DNA from: Kutzneria buriramensis
Lineage (GTDB): Bacteria; Actinomycetota; Actinomycetes; Mycobacteriales; Pseudonocardiaceae
Assembly (NCBI RefSeq): GCF_003387475.1
Contig: NZ_QUNO01000041.1
Coordinates: 1 to 34,265 of the forward strand
Direction: 5' to 3'
Length of the DNA: 34,265 nt
Shown here: in pieces, positions 19,052-27,925 of the stretch
How positions within the stretch are numbered: the stretch's first letter is position 1
Layout: every line of letters begins with the position of its first letter
Notes under the pieces: generated by a model
The model's input: the letters and a program-made list of their open reading frames with translations, nothing else
Database searches by the model: none
What the model was told of the DNA's origin: nothing
Translations under genes and position numbers: made by a program

Positions 19052-19084
19052 AACCGGGGCAACATCAAAGGCGCCGCGCGCTCG

Positions 19085-19834
19085 TCAGGGAGCCAGCGTG
19101 ACGCCGCCGTTCACCGGCACGGTGATGCCGGTGGCGAAGCCGCTGTTCTCGCTGCCGATCATGGCGATGACCCGGCCAACATCCAGTGGATCGGCTACCC
19201 GACGCAGCGGCGTGCGCGCCGCGATGTGCGCTTCGATCTGCGCGGTGCCGGCGGCCGCGGAGGAGTCGGTGCGCACGTATCCAGGCGCCACGACGTTCGC
19301 GGTGATGCCGTGCGGCCCCTCCTCGTAGGCGACGTAGCGGGCGAAGGTGTTCAGCGCGGCCTTGGCCGATCCGTGGCCGATCATGCCCGGCGCCCCGGGC
19401 CGTTCCGCCTGACCGCTGGACACGTACACCAGGCGGCCGTACCGCTGCGCCCGCATGACCGGCAGGGCGAGTTGGGTGACGTGGTAGGACGCGGCGAGTT
19501 CGTCGGTCACCTTGGTGGCAAAGTCCTCCCACGGCATGTCGGCGAACGCCGCCTGTTTGATCGGCGTCGACGCGTTGCACACCACGGTGTCCACGCGCCC
19601 GAAGTTCTCTGTCGCCGCGCGGATCAGGCCGGCCGCGTCCTCCCGCACCCGCATGTCGCCAGCGACGGCGATGCCCTTGCCGCCGGCCTGGTCGACCGCC
19701 TCCACCACGGAATCGGCCGCGTCCCGGCGACTGTGATAGTTCACCACCACCGCGTAACCCAGGCGACCGAACTCCACGGCCGCCGCCGCGCCGATGCCGC
19801 GACTGGCCCCGGTGATCACCGCCACCCGCGTCAT
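19085..19834 (-). CDS. Short-chain dehydrogenase/reductase with His in place of the catalytic Tyr
   Basis: A 249-aa classical-length SDR. The N-terminal cofactor motif is TGASRGIGAAAAVEFGRLG, an Asn-Ala-Ser segment (VVCNAST) replaces the usual NNAG, and VYVSSGQAERPG supplies the catalytic Ser. Where the family has YxxxK, this protein reads HGSAK, so His replaces the Tyr; Lys is kept. I recall close relatives with the same HGTAK form, so it may be a subfamily trait. The end VPVNGGVTLAP is standard. ATG 19834 overlaps the MarR stop (ATGA), implying translational coupling with that regulator. NADP(H)-linked reduction of an unknown carbonyl, or a non-catalytic role, is possible. Confidence 0.9.
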   Translation of the reverse strand: MTRVAVITGASRGIGAAAAVEFGRLGYAVVVNYHSRRDAADSVVEAVDQAGGKGIAVAGDMRVREDAAGLIRAATENFGRVDTVVCNASTPIKQAAFADMPWEDFATKVTDELAASYHVTQLALPVMRAQRYGRLVYVSSGQAERPGAPGMIGHGSAKAALNTFARYVAYEEGPHGITANVVAPGYVRTDSSAAAGTAQIEAHIAARTPLRRVADPLDVGRVIAMIGSENSGFATGITVPVNGGVTLAP

Positions 19835-20328
19835 GAGCGATCCTCATTGCCCTCTGGCAGTCCGAACGGGAGTGCCGACCTGTCCGCGGTCAGGTCGATC
19901 ACGCGCTCGAGCAGGGCGACCAGCCGCGTGGTCTCGTCACCGAGCTCCAGCCCGATCTGCTGCTCGATCTGCGAAATCACCGCGTCGGCCAAACGCAGGA
20001 GTTCGCGTCCGTCTTCGGTCAGGTACAGCTCCTGCACGTGGCCGTGCCGGGGATGCGCCCTGCGCTCCAGGTGGCCGCGCTGTTCGAGCCGGGCGACCAA
20101 TGACGCCACGGCCTGCGGCGTGACGCCGAGGCGTCGCGCCAGCTCCGCGCCGGCCAGACCCGGTTCTGCGTGGATGGCCATCAGCAGCGAGTAGTGCGGC
20201 ACGGCCAACCCCAACGGGCGCAGCCCCTGCTCCTTGATGGCCTGTACGGCGAACTCCGCCCGTCGCAACGCCCATGTCACCCGCTGGCGCAACGCCGAGG
20301 GCTCCGGCACATCCCTACTCTGATCCAC
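19831..20328 (-). CDS. MarR-family transcriptional regulator
   Basis: A 165-aa winged-helix repressor: ALRQRVTWALRRAEFAVQAI, LGLAVPHYSLLMAIHAEPGL, AGAELARRLGVTPQAVASLV (recognition helix), ARLEQRGHLERRAHPRHGHV (wing) and ELYLTEDGRELLRLADAVIS. Start GTG 20328 (VDQSRDVPEP) is preferred: a -10-like TACACT (20340-20335, minus) ends six bases before it, fitting a leaderless transcript. An ATG nine codons upstream would place the start beside the operator. The gene overlaps the downstream SDR by four bases and is divergent from the SDR at 20401. The shared intergenic operator suggests it represses itself and both SDRs. Confidence 0.88.
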   Translation of the reverse strand: MDQSRDVPEPSALRQRVTWALRRAEFAVQAIKEQGLRPLGLAVPHYSLLMAIHAEPGLAGAELARRLGVTPQAVASLVARLEQRGHLERRAHPRHGHVQELYLTEDGRELLRLADAVISQIEQQIGLELGDETTRLVALLERVIDLTADRSALPFGLPEGNEDRS

Positions 20329-20356
20329 ACCGCAAGTGTACAACGTCGATCGCATA

Positions 20357-20394
20357 TCAAACGCTTGACAGCATGTAGACGGTTGACGCAGGAT
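20357..20394 (+). promoter_or_regulatory. Operator/promoter between MarR and SDR genes
   Basis: Near-palindrome TCAAACGCTTGA (20357-20368) overlaps a -35 TTGACA (20365-20370). A -10-like CAGGAT (20389-20394) follows after 18 bases, and the SDR ATG (20401) six bases later, so the transcript may be leaderless. A second half-site GGTTGA lies with its TTGA 18 bases after the first, as at 4639-4675. The operator also lies just upstream of the MarR start on the other strand. Confidence 0.6.
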
Positions 20395-20400
20395 GGCGAC

Positions 20401-21192
20401 ATGACACGAACCCTCGCCTTGATCACCGGTGCCTCCTCCGGCATCGGCGCCGCCTACACCCGTCTGCTCGCCGCCGACCACGACCTCGTGCTGGTTGCCC
20501 GACGCGCCGACCGGCTCGCCGACCTGGCCACCGACCTGCGGGCGACCGGCGCCGCGGTGGAGGTCCTGCCCGCCGACCTGAGCACCCCGGAGGGCATCGC
20601 CACAGTGACCAACCGGCTCGCCGCGGGCGACGTCCGGCTGCTGATCAGCAACGCCGGCGTCGGCGGGTACGCGCCGCTGACCGAGGTCGATCCCGTTGAG
20701 GTGGACCGACTGCTCACCCTCAACGCCGTTGCGCCCGTCCAACTCGTCCGCGCCGCCCTGCCCGGCATGCTGACCGCCAACGAGGGCACCGTCATCACCG
20801 TGGCGTCACTGCTCGCGTTCAGCGCCGGCGTGACGAATCCGCAGATGCCGCGCCGTACCCTCTACGCCGCAGCCAAGGCCGCCACCGTGGCGTTCACCCG
20901 CACCCTGGCCAACGAACTGGCCGGAACCGCCATCCGGACCCAGGTGGTGTGTCCTGGCGTGGTGGCCACGGAGTTCAACCAGGGGGTCGGGCAGCACATC
21001 CCGACCGCCATGAGCGCGGAAGACGTCGCCGCCGCAAGCCTGGCCGGACTCCGCCTCGGCGAGACGATCTGCCTGCCCGGCGTGGAAGACGCCGCACCGG
21101 CGTTGGCCACCCTGCTGGCCGCCGAAATGGGCGTGTACCAGGGCAACCGCCCATCGCCCGCTGCGCGCTACCTCCAGGCGCTTCCCCGCTGA
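20401..21192 (+). CDS. Short-chain dehydrogenase/reductase
   Basis: A 263-aa SDR of the DltE/YqjQ-like group. TGASSGIGAAYTRLLAADHD binds the cofactor, with VLVARRADRL (Arg after the second strand) favouring NADP(H). LLISNAGVGGYAPL gives the NAG motif, VITVASLLAFSAGV the catalytic Ser region, and TLYAAAKAATVAFTRTLANE the intact YxxxK. QVVCPGVVATEFNQG is the PG-motif after the active site. The substrate is unknown. It is transcribed divergently from the MarR-SDR pair and shares their operator; its promoter resembles the one before the SDR scrap at 4631. Confidence 0.92.
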   Translation: MTRTLALITGASSGIGAAYTRLLAADHDLVLVARRADRLADLATDLRATGAAVEVLPADLSTPEGIATVTNRLAAGDVRLLISNAGVGGYAPLTEVDPVEVDRLLTLNAVAPVQLVRAALPGMLTANEGTVITVASLLAFSAGVTNPQMPRRTLYAAAKAATVAFTRTLANELAGTAIRTQVVCPGVVATEFNQGVGQHIPTAMSAEDVAAASLAGLRLGETICLPGVEDAAPALATLLAAEMGVYQGNRPSPAARYLQALPR

Positions 21193-21865
21193 CAGTCCAC
21201 AGCACCGAGGAAAGCCGTGTGCGCCATCCGCTTCGACGAGGCATCCTCGGTTTTGACGCCTACCAATGCGATCGGGGGCACACGCTCTGGCGGGAGATCG
21301 ACACCGTCGCGGGCCAGGCTGGTCTGGCGGAGGTGTTGTCCTGGATCGACCCGTCACCGGCAGGACAAGACACGGCGACCGGCATGGCCCCACGTGAACA
21401 GGTAGGATCGATCTGGTCCGTCGCTTGCACGTCCCGTTCTACGAGGAAGCCCGGCCACGGTTCGGGAGTGCTCCTTTGGCGGTGGTTGCCGACGGTACCG
21501 ATCCTGACCATCCGAACGCTTTGGATCGGATCGCCACAGGCCACTACCTCGACGCGTAGGCCGCTTGCCGGTGCCAGCGCTTTTCTGATAGGGCGTACGG
21601 CTGTCATGGCGACGAAGGGCCCTTCCAGGCAGCGGGGATGCGGTGGACTGGACCCAGCTCACCTGGCGTGCACAGAGTTCGGACATCCGTGCAGTCCGCT
21701 TCGGACATTGACAGGAGAACACTGCCACACACAGGCAATCCCTCGACTCCGAAAAAATCGATTCGCGCTCAGAAAAATTCGGCAATCCGATGATGGATGC
21801 ACCGAAACCGCACACACAGCAACCTCAACAACCGTGAGCAGTCCAAAAACAATTTTTGCAAGAAA
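21193..21865. other. Unassigned region with an unrecognised gene fragment
   Basis: After the SDR there is a plus-strand stretch beginning VRHPLRRGILGFDAYQ at 21216, and an open frame at 21398-21559 reading LVRRLHVPFYEEARPRFGSA, then VVADGTDPDHPNALDRIATG and HYLDA with a stop. The latter looks like the C-terminus of a genuine protein without its start; I cannot name the family. From about 21700 the sequence becomes noticeably less GC-rich. Confidence 0.35.
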
Positions 21866-22174
21866 ATGTCGACGACAACAAACTCGGTGACACCGCTCGA
21901 ATTCCTCACCCCTACCCTGCCGAGCGCATGTGCGATCGGTATCGAAGCGGTATTCGCCGCGGCCAGAACCAAGAACAGGCTTGCCGAAGCTATTGCGCTC
22001 TACCGCGCAGCTCAAGCCATTCATCGCGGCTCATTCACGCTGGATACGCTAGTCAAACCTCCCACCCCCACGTTCCTTCTCCACTCTCTGTCGAGAGTCT
22101 CGGTAAGGCTCGCATCGACGCGCTGTAACGCGTTTACCGAACAAACAATAGAGATTCCCATTTTTGATACGTAG
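21866..22174 (+). CDS. Hypothetical protein in a lower-GC patch
   Basis: A 102-aa open frame (MSTTTNSVTPLEFLTPTLPS...) in a section with clearly lower GC than its surroundings. The central segment IGIEAVFAAARTKNRLAEAI would form an amphipathic helix; the tail EQTIEIPIFDT is acidic. An in-frame ATG at 21797 would add a Lys/Asn-rich extension. No good ribosome binding site, signal peptide or family is seen. It could be a recently acquired gene or chance; the base composition is the main reason to list it. Confidence 0.3.
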   Translation: MSTTTNSVTPLEFLTPTLPSACAIGIEAVFAAARTKNRLAEAIALYRAAQAIHRGSFTLDTLVKPPTPTFLLHSLSRVSVRLASTRCNAFTEQTIEIPIFDT

Positions 22175-22427
22175 GCGGTTCGGCTGCCCGAGATCGTGGC
22201 GGCCGATCCGGCCAGAACACGGCGAACGCCGGCTCCGTGGCCGAAGAGTGCTACGCCATCGCTGCCGATCGTGCCGTCCGCGACGTCCCCGCGCACTCAT
22301 CCAGCACCTCGACCGACTGATGCACGTCCAACGGGGGAACGCTGCATCCCTCGCCGCAACGGAGCACTGACCTGTTTCGAGCGTGTGGTGTTCACCTGCG
22401 CTGGTTCCGCGAGAACCACTCGACACC

Positions 22428-22522
22428 TGGTACTCCGGCAAGGCCCTCGACCCCGGCGGATTCCCGCTGTGGATCTCCGATGCGATGCCCGGCGCGGACA
22501 CACGTACCTCCATCGCATGCGG
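22428..22522 (+). pseudogene. IS5-like (DDE_Tnp_4) transposase fragment
   Basis: WYSGKALDPGGFPLWISDAM then PGADTRTSIACG resembles the segment around the first catalytic region of HARBI1-like IS5 transposases (YSGKxH....G.PLWVSDV.PGxxHD), with internal deletion. Only about 30 residues remain. Confidence 0.4.
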
Positions 22523-22529
22523 CTGACTG

Positions 22530-22810
22530 ACCTGAAAGTCTCGCCGAACTGCGGCGGCACGACCTTCACCAGGCCGGCCAGGTATTCCACCGCGCCGCCG
22601 GGCACTTCCTCGGAGTAGCGGGGAACCGGCCGGCGATCTCGTAAACTTCAGTAGCACCGCGAACCCCAGCCGGGTCGCACCGGACTTGTTGCCGATCAGT
22701 GGCCAGTCGGCGTCAACCAGCATTCAGGACTCGATCAGCTCGTCCGGTTCCCACTCCCGCTTCACGGCCGCGGACAGTATCCCCACATCCACGACACGAA
22801 CAGTGGCCAT
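22530..22810 (-). pseudogene. Tn3-family transposase, N-terminal remnant
   Basis: Minus-strand pieces: AAVKREWEPDELIES, a stop in place of an expected Trp, then MLVDADWPLIGNKSGATRLG and FAVLLKF. After a frame change come GRFPATP and PGGAVEYLAGLVKVVPPQFG. These match the DUF4158 N-terminal domain of Tn3-family transposases (EELI..WTLV..D..LV.NK.GATRLGFALLLKFFE...RFP....VP..AV.YVA). The remaining 850 or so residues are absent. Confidence 0.7.
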
Positions 22811-22989
22811 TCCTCATCTGGGACGTCATCCACGCGCGCCCCCGGTCACAACAGACACGATCGAGACCGCCGCTCCTCGCGCTGATGCGGGACAACGACC
22901 ACGGTCGTCACCGCGGCGGCCACGGACCGATAGACGTGCCGAACAGCAGGTGCGCCAGGCTCTGCGGCCATAACCGGTACTCCGGAGCA

Positions 22990-23376
22990 GAACTGGCAGC
23001 CGATCACGATGCTGCCACGATCGCCCAGATGGTCACCGACATACTCGACGGCACGGCCGAACAACACCATCTGCTGGCCGGCGCCCGCCCCTACAGCCTG
23101 GATGACGCCACCCTCGAGCACGTCGAGCGTATGTACCGGGAGGACCTGGACGGACACTTGACGCTCGAGAACCAACTCGCCCGCTGGCAACACAACCACC
23201 CCGGCGCTGAGGGCTTGGCCGGCCTCGCCGGCCGGATCGGCCAGTTGCGCCCGGCCTCCCAGCGCGTGCTCGACCTTGCCCGCCAGCAGCGGGCCAACAT
23301 CATCGAGGCGCTGACGGACAAGTCCGACCTCCAGGTGGGCCTGGAGGCCCTTGGTCAACCGTCCACTCTCCGCCGA
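22990..23376 (+). pseudogene. Unrecognised gene fragment, helical charged protein
   Basis: A protein-like open stretch: AELAADHDAATIAQMVTDIL, AGARPYSLDDATLEHVERMY, REDLDGHLTLENQLARWQHN, LRPASQRVLDLARQQRANII and EALTDKSDLQVGLEALGQ. It has the composition of a helical, charged cytoplasmic protein, unlike the random frames around it. No convincing start, and the frame continues antisense to the peptidase gene, so both ends appear lost. I do not know its function. Confidence 0.4.
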
Positions 23377-23535
23377 CGACCCGGATGGATCAGGTCCGGC
23401 TCGCTGATCAGCTACAAGAGCCCTACTTTGGGGCTCGCCGCAGCTTCGGGAGTGCCGGGCCTTGTCAGTCCGGCGGTCACGATCCGGTCAGTGCCTGGCC
23501 GGCACCGAAATCCTGGCCCGCAGGGGATCGTTGAT

Positions 23536-26500
23536 CTAGCCAACCCTGTAGCTGTAGGGCAGGCCGGTCAGCTCGCACCCCTGGCCGGCCAGATTGTTCC
23601 AGGTGTCCACGTACACCGTGCCATGCACCGTGCTGCCCGGCGCCGCGGTGGGTTTGATGGTCAACGGCAGCGTCGCCTTGCCACCGGCCGGGATGAACAC
23701 CGGCGCCCCGGCCGGGCCTCCCACCGAGGACAGCCAGAAGTCGCCGGTCGACGACATGACCGCCGGGTCGAACGCTTGGGTCCGCGCGGTCAGCGTCGCG
23801 GTCGCCGTACCCGGTGCCGCGGTGCCGTGGAACGGGCCGAGTTCGCCTATGTCGGTGCTCCACTGTCCGAACGCGACCTGACCAGCCGACACATCCAGCA
23901 CCACGTGGCTGCCGCTGCCGTGCACGCTCGGATTGCCATCGACGTAACCCAGGTAGACCCCCACCGGCAGGCTCGCATGCACCGTTTCGGTGATTGTGCC
24001 GGTGTGCGGCGGAACCAGCCAGGACGGCGGCGACGTGGTCGCGGTGTCCTCGGGCAGGTTCAGCGTTGTGTTCCCGGAGGTCGGCTTCATGGCCAGGTCG
24101 GCCTGCTGGTCCAGCCGTGGGTCGAGGAAGAAGTACGCCCCGGCCGCTCCAGTGTTGGTCACCGTCACGCTGGCCGTTCGCGACGCGCTGAGCGGTGCCC
24201 CGGCTGGCAGCCCGGTGGCCGACACCCGCACCGAGCCGAACCGTACCGTGCCGTGCACCTGCTCGCTGATGTCGTTGCCGCTGACGTTGCCGACCACCTG
24301 CGCGATCAGTAGCCAGCGCCCCGCCGCCGGCCGGTTCACCACCATGGTGGCCGCGCCCGTGGCCGGCCCATGGCCGCTGCCCCAACTGCTCTCCACCTGG
24401 TTGACATCGCTGGCCAGGATCTGCCCGTCCGGTGTTGCCAGGTAGAACGCGAGCATGGTGTTCGGGTCCGGCGCGGTCACGTCGACGGTCATGTCCGGCT
24501 GGCCGGCCGGCACGTCCAGGTAATAGCCAAGATACTGGTCGATGCCGCGGCCCACCCCGCCGGTGATCGTCGCGGTGAACGTGCCCGGGGCCGGAACAAG
24601 CGTCCGACGAGCCAGCGGCACGGACAGGCGCGTGCCCAGGCCGGAGTCGACCTGCAGCGAGGCGGGTGCGTCTCCGGCCTGGTCGGGCAGCGGCACGGCC
24701 ACGTCGAACGTGGCCGAACTACCACCAGGGATGATCTTCGTCTGCGGGCCGATCCCGGCCGAGGTGTGGTCGAAGCCGGTCAATTGGAGGTGGACCGGGC
24801 CGCGGTAGCTGCCCGGTGTGTTCGGCGGGCCGTCGTACCATGCCCAGTTCGGGCCCCAGAGGACCTTCTCCGTCCAGGTGCCCGGGGTCGGGTCCTGCAC
24901 CCCGGCCTCCTGGTGGTTGGCGAATCCGTAGTCGTAGGACGCCTGCACCAGCCGTCCAGCCGGGTCGAAGAGCTCGAAGCTGAGCTGCCCCGACGTCGCG
25001 ATACCCGGCCACGCCATCTCCGCCCGCAGCCACTGTGTCCCGGGAGCAACGGTGAAGGTGGTCGTCGGTGCGGCAAGTGGGTCCTCACCTGGACCGCTGG
25101 TCTGCGGGGGCGCGGCGTCGGTGACCTGGACGGTCCTGGCCGTAGAGAAGACCTGACGGCCTAGAGCACGCGAGCCGAGCGTGACGACCTGCGGCCGCCT
25201 CGCGGTGTTGGTCAGCGTCACTGAGGCGCGCTGCACGCTGCCGGCCGCACCGGTGACGTCGACCTGGGTCGTGGACGGGATCAGCGCGGAGCTGGTGTCG
25301 CTGCCGGTGCCGATCGCCTGCGCGGCGCGCACGGCGGCGTAGCTGTCGAGCAGCCCGGAACCCTGCTCGTCAGCGGGCGCGTGAAGGTCGGTCGCGGTGC
25401 CGGTGAGAAGCTGTTTGACCAGTTGAGGCATTGGCTTCGCGCCTTGATGGGCATCGGCGTAGGCCTGGATGACCAGCGCCGCCGCCCCGGCCGCGAACGG
25501 GCACGCCTGGCTGGTCCCGCCGAACACCTGGGTCGGGCCCGAGCAGTCGGGCCAGTGGTCCTTGTCAACCGTGCAGGCGGCCATCCCGTTCATCGCCGGG
25601 GCCACCAGGTCGATGTACCGGTTGTCCAGGCTCGGGCCGCCGGAGGACAGCGCGGTGATGTTGTTGTTCACGTAGCCCGGGTAGCCCTTGGCCAGTGCGC
25701 TGATCCGGTAGGCATTGGTCCCACCGACCGAGATCACGTCCGGCGAGGTGGCCGGATCGCCCACCGTCCCGGACTGCCCCGCGTCCCCGGAAGACACCAC
25801 GACGGTAACCCCGGCGGCGGCAGCAGCCGCGTTGGCGAGCGAGATCGGGTCGTTCGCGCCGTCCGGGAAGGCGTACGCGTTGAGGGACTCCGACAGCACG
25901 TCGACCTTGTCGTGGGTCACGGCATAGTCGATGCCGCGCACGAACCCGGACTCCGGCGAGCCCTTCTGGCCGAACACCTTGATCGCAGCCAGTGAGATGT
26001 CCGGTGCGAAACCGCGGATCCGGAACGTGCATCCCGTGGGCAGCCCAGCATGCGGCAGCGCGGTGGCGAAGTCGTAGACCCTGCTGCCCTGCGCGGCCAG
26101 CGCGCTGGCGTCGCCGAACGGCTCGGCGCCGCCGGTCTGGTCCTGAGTGCCGTCGCCGGAGAAGTCCTGGTAATCGAAAATCACATGGCTGCCGTCGGGA
26201 CGGACGAACTCCGGATTGTCGACGTCCATGCCACCGGCCAGAAACGCGGCCTTCACGCCCTTGCCGGTCGCGATCCGCTGTGCGGTGGGCCGGCTGGGGT
26301 CGGTCGAGGCGGTGCCGGTCAAGCTCAGCGCCTCCGGTTCCAGCAACGGCCGGCTCGGGTCAGAAGGACACAGCGACGCGGCCGGATTGGTGCCGGACCT
26401 AGCATTCACGGTTGCCGCGCTCGGCTGATGCGGCAATGGGATCATCCGGTCCGGCACCACCGCGGCGACCTGCGGATCAACCTGTAACCGGGCCACCTCG

Positions 26501-26784
26501 GCCGCGTCGGCATGGGCGGCGACCGCGCTGACCGTGCTGAACTGCTGAATGCCGGTCGCCCCGGACGCCCTCAGCGCGCCGACGATGCCGGTCTGGTCGG
26601 CAGCGGTGGCCTGCTGTCGCTGCTGCGCCTGGATCTTCGGCTTGAGATTCGGATGCTGGTCGCGCAGCACCACGATGACGGCCTGCTCGGCAGCAGCAGT
26701 GCCAGCGGCCACGCTGACCGGCGCAGTCATGGCGCACACCGAGACAACAGCTGCCACCAGACAGAAAGCGCGTGGTCCCCACAT
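23536..26784 (-). CDS. Large secreted S8-family (subtilisin-like) peptidase with atypical active site
   Basis: A 1082-aa exported protein. MWGPRAFCLVAAVVSVCAMT ending in VSVAAG is the signal peptide, followed by an I9-like propeptide (AVIVVLRDQHPN, VARLQVDPQVAAVVPD). The S8-like domain covers about residues 160-490: GKGVKAAFLAGGMDVDNPEF, SSGDAGQSGTVGDPATSP, ISVGGTNAYR and the serine motif GGTSQACPFAAGAAALVIQA. The Asp expected in AFLADG is Gly here (GGT codon), and the usual HGTHVAG is replaced by FGDASALAAQG. The remaining 550 residues are beta-rich repeats, probably several Fn3/jelly-roll modules for substrate or wall binding. ATG 26784 is preferred over an in-frame TTG two codons upstream. 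It may be a degenerate or specialised peptidase. Confidence 0.85.
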   Translation of the reverse strand: MWGPRAFCLVAAVVSVCAMTAPVSVAAGTAAAEQAVIVVLRDQHPNLKPKIQAQQRQQATAADQTGIVGALRASGATGIQQFSTVSAVAAHADAAEVARLQVDPQVAAVVPDRMIPLPHQPSAATVNARSGTNPAASLCPSDPSRPLLEPEALSLTGTASTDPSRPTAQRIATGKGVKAAFLAGGMDVDNPEFVRPDGSHVIFDYQDFSGDGTQDQTGGAEPFGDASALAAQGSRVYDFATALPHAGLPTGCTFRIRGFAPDISLAAIKVFGQKGSPESGFVRGIDYAVTHDKVDVLSESLNAYAFPDGANDPISLANAAAAAAGVTVVVSSGDAGQSGTVGDPATSPDVISVGGTNAYRISALAKGYPGYVNNNITALSSGGPSLDNRYIDLVAPAMNGMAACTVDKDHWPDCSGPTQVFGGTSQACPFAAGAAALVIQAYADAHQGAKPMPQLVKQLLTGTATDLHAPADEQGSGLLDSYAAVRAAQAIGTGSDTSSALIPSTTQVDVTGAAGSVQRASVTLTNTARRPQVVTLGSRALGRQVFSTARTVQVTDAAPPQTSGPGEDPLAAPTTTFTVAPGTQWLRAEMAWPGIATSGQLSFELFDPAGRLVQASYDYGFANHQEAGVQDPTPGTWTEKVLWGPNWAWYDGPPNTPGSYRGPVHLQLTGFDHTSAGIGPQTKIIPGGSSATFDVAVPLPDQAGDAPASLQVDSGLGTRLSVPLARRTLVPAPGTFTATITGGVGRGIDQYLGYYLDVPAGQPDMTVDVTAPDPNTMLAFYLATPDGQILASDVNQVESSWGSGHGPATGAATMVVNRPAAGRWLLIAQVVGNVSGNDISEQVHGTVRFGSVRVSATGLPAGAPLSASRTASVTVTNTGAAGAYFFLDPRLDQQADLAMKPTSGNTTLNLPEDTATTSPPSWLVPPHTGTITETVHASLPVGVYLGYVDGNPSVHGSGSHVVLDVSAGQVAFGQWSTDIGELGPFHGTAAPGTATATLTARTQAFDPAVMSSTGDFWLSSVGGPAGAPVFIPAGGKATLPLTIKPTAAPGSTVHGTVYVDTWNNLAGQGCELTGLPYSYRVG

Positions 26785-26953
26785 ACGCAAAGAGCATCAG
26801 ATCGCAGGATATTCAGACAATCCTCAAAACGATGAAAAACCGAAGCAACTATTCACACGGCGAGTACAAGCGGGCAAGGCGGCCTTGCCATCGGCAGCAA
26901 GCCTGCTGCGCACGGTATTGGTGACGTCATCCCCCACTACGTCCCGGCCACGG

Positions 26954-26961
26954 CGCATAAC
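26954..26961. repeat. 8-bp target duplication, left copy (ISL3 composite)
   Basis: CGCATAAC, directly before the left inverted repeat at 26962. The same eight bases follow the outer right repeat at 29048-29055. Confidence 0.85.
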
Positions 26962-27091
26962 GGGTCTTCGAAGTTGTCCGGGCAGAGTGATCGCGGGTAG
27001 CGGACCGTAGCCTTCGGGGCTGGACACGAAGGACCCGTGGCTCTTTGTGATCATGGTCGTTCCTACGCAACCTGACCGAAGAACCACGGGC

Positions 27092-27682
27092 GTGCACAAC
27101 GATACGACCTTGCTGCTCGGCCTGGACGGCCCGGCCGTCGATCACGTGGAGCTCGATGTCGACGGCACGCCGGTTGTGCATGTGATCAAGGAGTGGGTGA
27201 TCATCCGCCCGCGGGATCTGCCCTCTGGTGGCGAGAGCATCCGCCTGACCTGGCACAAGCAGCGATGGCGCTGCCGGTCTGCCGAATGTCCGAAGAGGAC
27301 GTTCGGCAGACGGTGCCGCTCGTGCCGGCTCAGGTCCGACTGACCACACGATTACTGCACGCGGCGGGAACAGTGGTGGCCACGGCCAAACTTTCATGTG
27401 GTGCAGCTCGCCAACAAGGCGCCGTGCGAGGTGCGGCGGCGGCTGACCTTCCAGCACCGAGGCCGCCGGGGCCACAAGACCGACCCGGAGTGGATCGCCT
27501 GCAACCGCCTGACCCGCAACTGGGAAGATCTGCGCACCGGCACCACCAACGCCAAGAGCGAGGGCATCAACCGTGCCGTCAAACTCGCCGCCCGCAACGC
27601 CTACGGCTTCCGCGACCCCAAGAACCAACGCCTACGCACACGCAGCGTCACCAGTAAAGTGACCGTGCCCGGCCAAGTTTGA
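27092..27682 (+). pseudogene. ISL3-family transposase, internally deleted (copy 1)
   Basis: The GTG start gives VHNDTTLLLGLDGPAVDHVE, VKEWV-like IKEWVIIRPRDLPSGG, and WHKQRWRCRSAECPKRTF (remains of the zinc-ribbon; the first Cys pair is deleted). Another frame gives VPLVPAQVRLTTRLLHAAGT. A large deletion joins this to VVQLANKAPCEVRRRLTFQH, then RTGTTNAKSEGINRAVKLAA, NAYGFRDPKNQRLRTRSVTS, the typical C-terminus. The DDE core is mostly missing. With both inverted repeats present it resembles a non-autonomous derivative. Confidence 0.85.
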
Positions 27683-27925
27683 AGACCCGTGATGCCTGCA
27701 TCCTTCGTGACGGACGACATATCCGACAGTTGGCGACTGATAGTTTCACCAAGATCGAACAAGGCGGCAGCTTCGTGACCTACCGTCAGAAAAGGCTACC
27801 GCGCCAGCTCTCGACCCCTCCACTGTGCGCGAAGCCACTCGTCCACTCCACGTATCGGATGATGCGTGCGCTGAATCCCACTGATTGGGTTCATCTCGTC
27901 AGTGAAGGAAAACGGGAGGTAGATC

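Larger units (their letters stand above)
16332..19067 (+). mobile_element. IS3-family element split by an IS110 element
   Basis: Imperfect inverted repeats lie at 16332-16355 (TGATGTCGCC start) and 19044-19067 (GGGGCAACATCA end), matching at about 18 of 24 positions. Between them are a degraded IS3 orfA/orfB (16380-17329), the IS110 insertion (17330-18943) and the remaining IS3 C-terminus (18944-19051). Without the insertion the element is about 1.1 kb. No target duplication is evident. Confidence 0.75.

Noticed and set aside
20329-20355. ATG at 20355 as the MarR start
   Set aside because: No ribosome binding site. It lies upstream of the -10-like TACACT and next to the operator. The GTG at 20328 fits a leaderless start better, though this is not proven.
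22699-24312. Long plus-strand open frame (537 codons)
   Set aside because: Beyond about 23376 it is antisense to the peptidase gene. Only the 22990-23376 part looks protein-like, so it is reported as a fragment.
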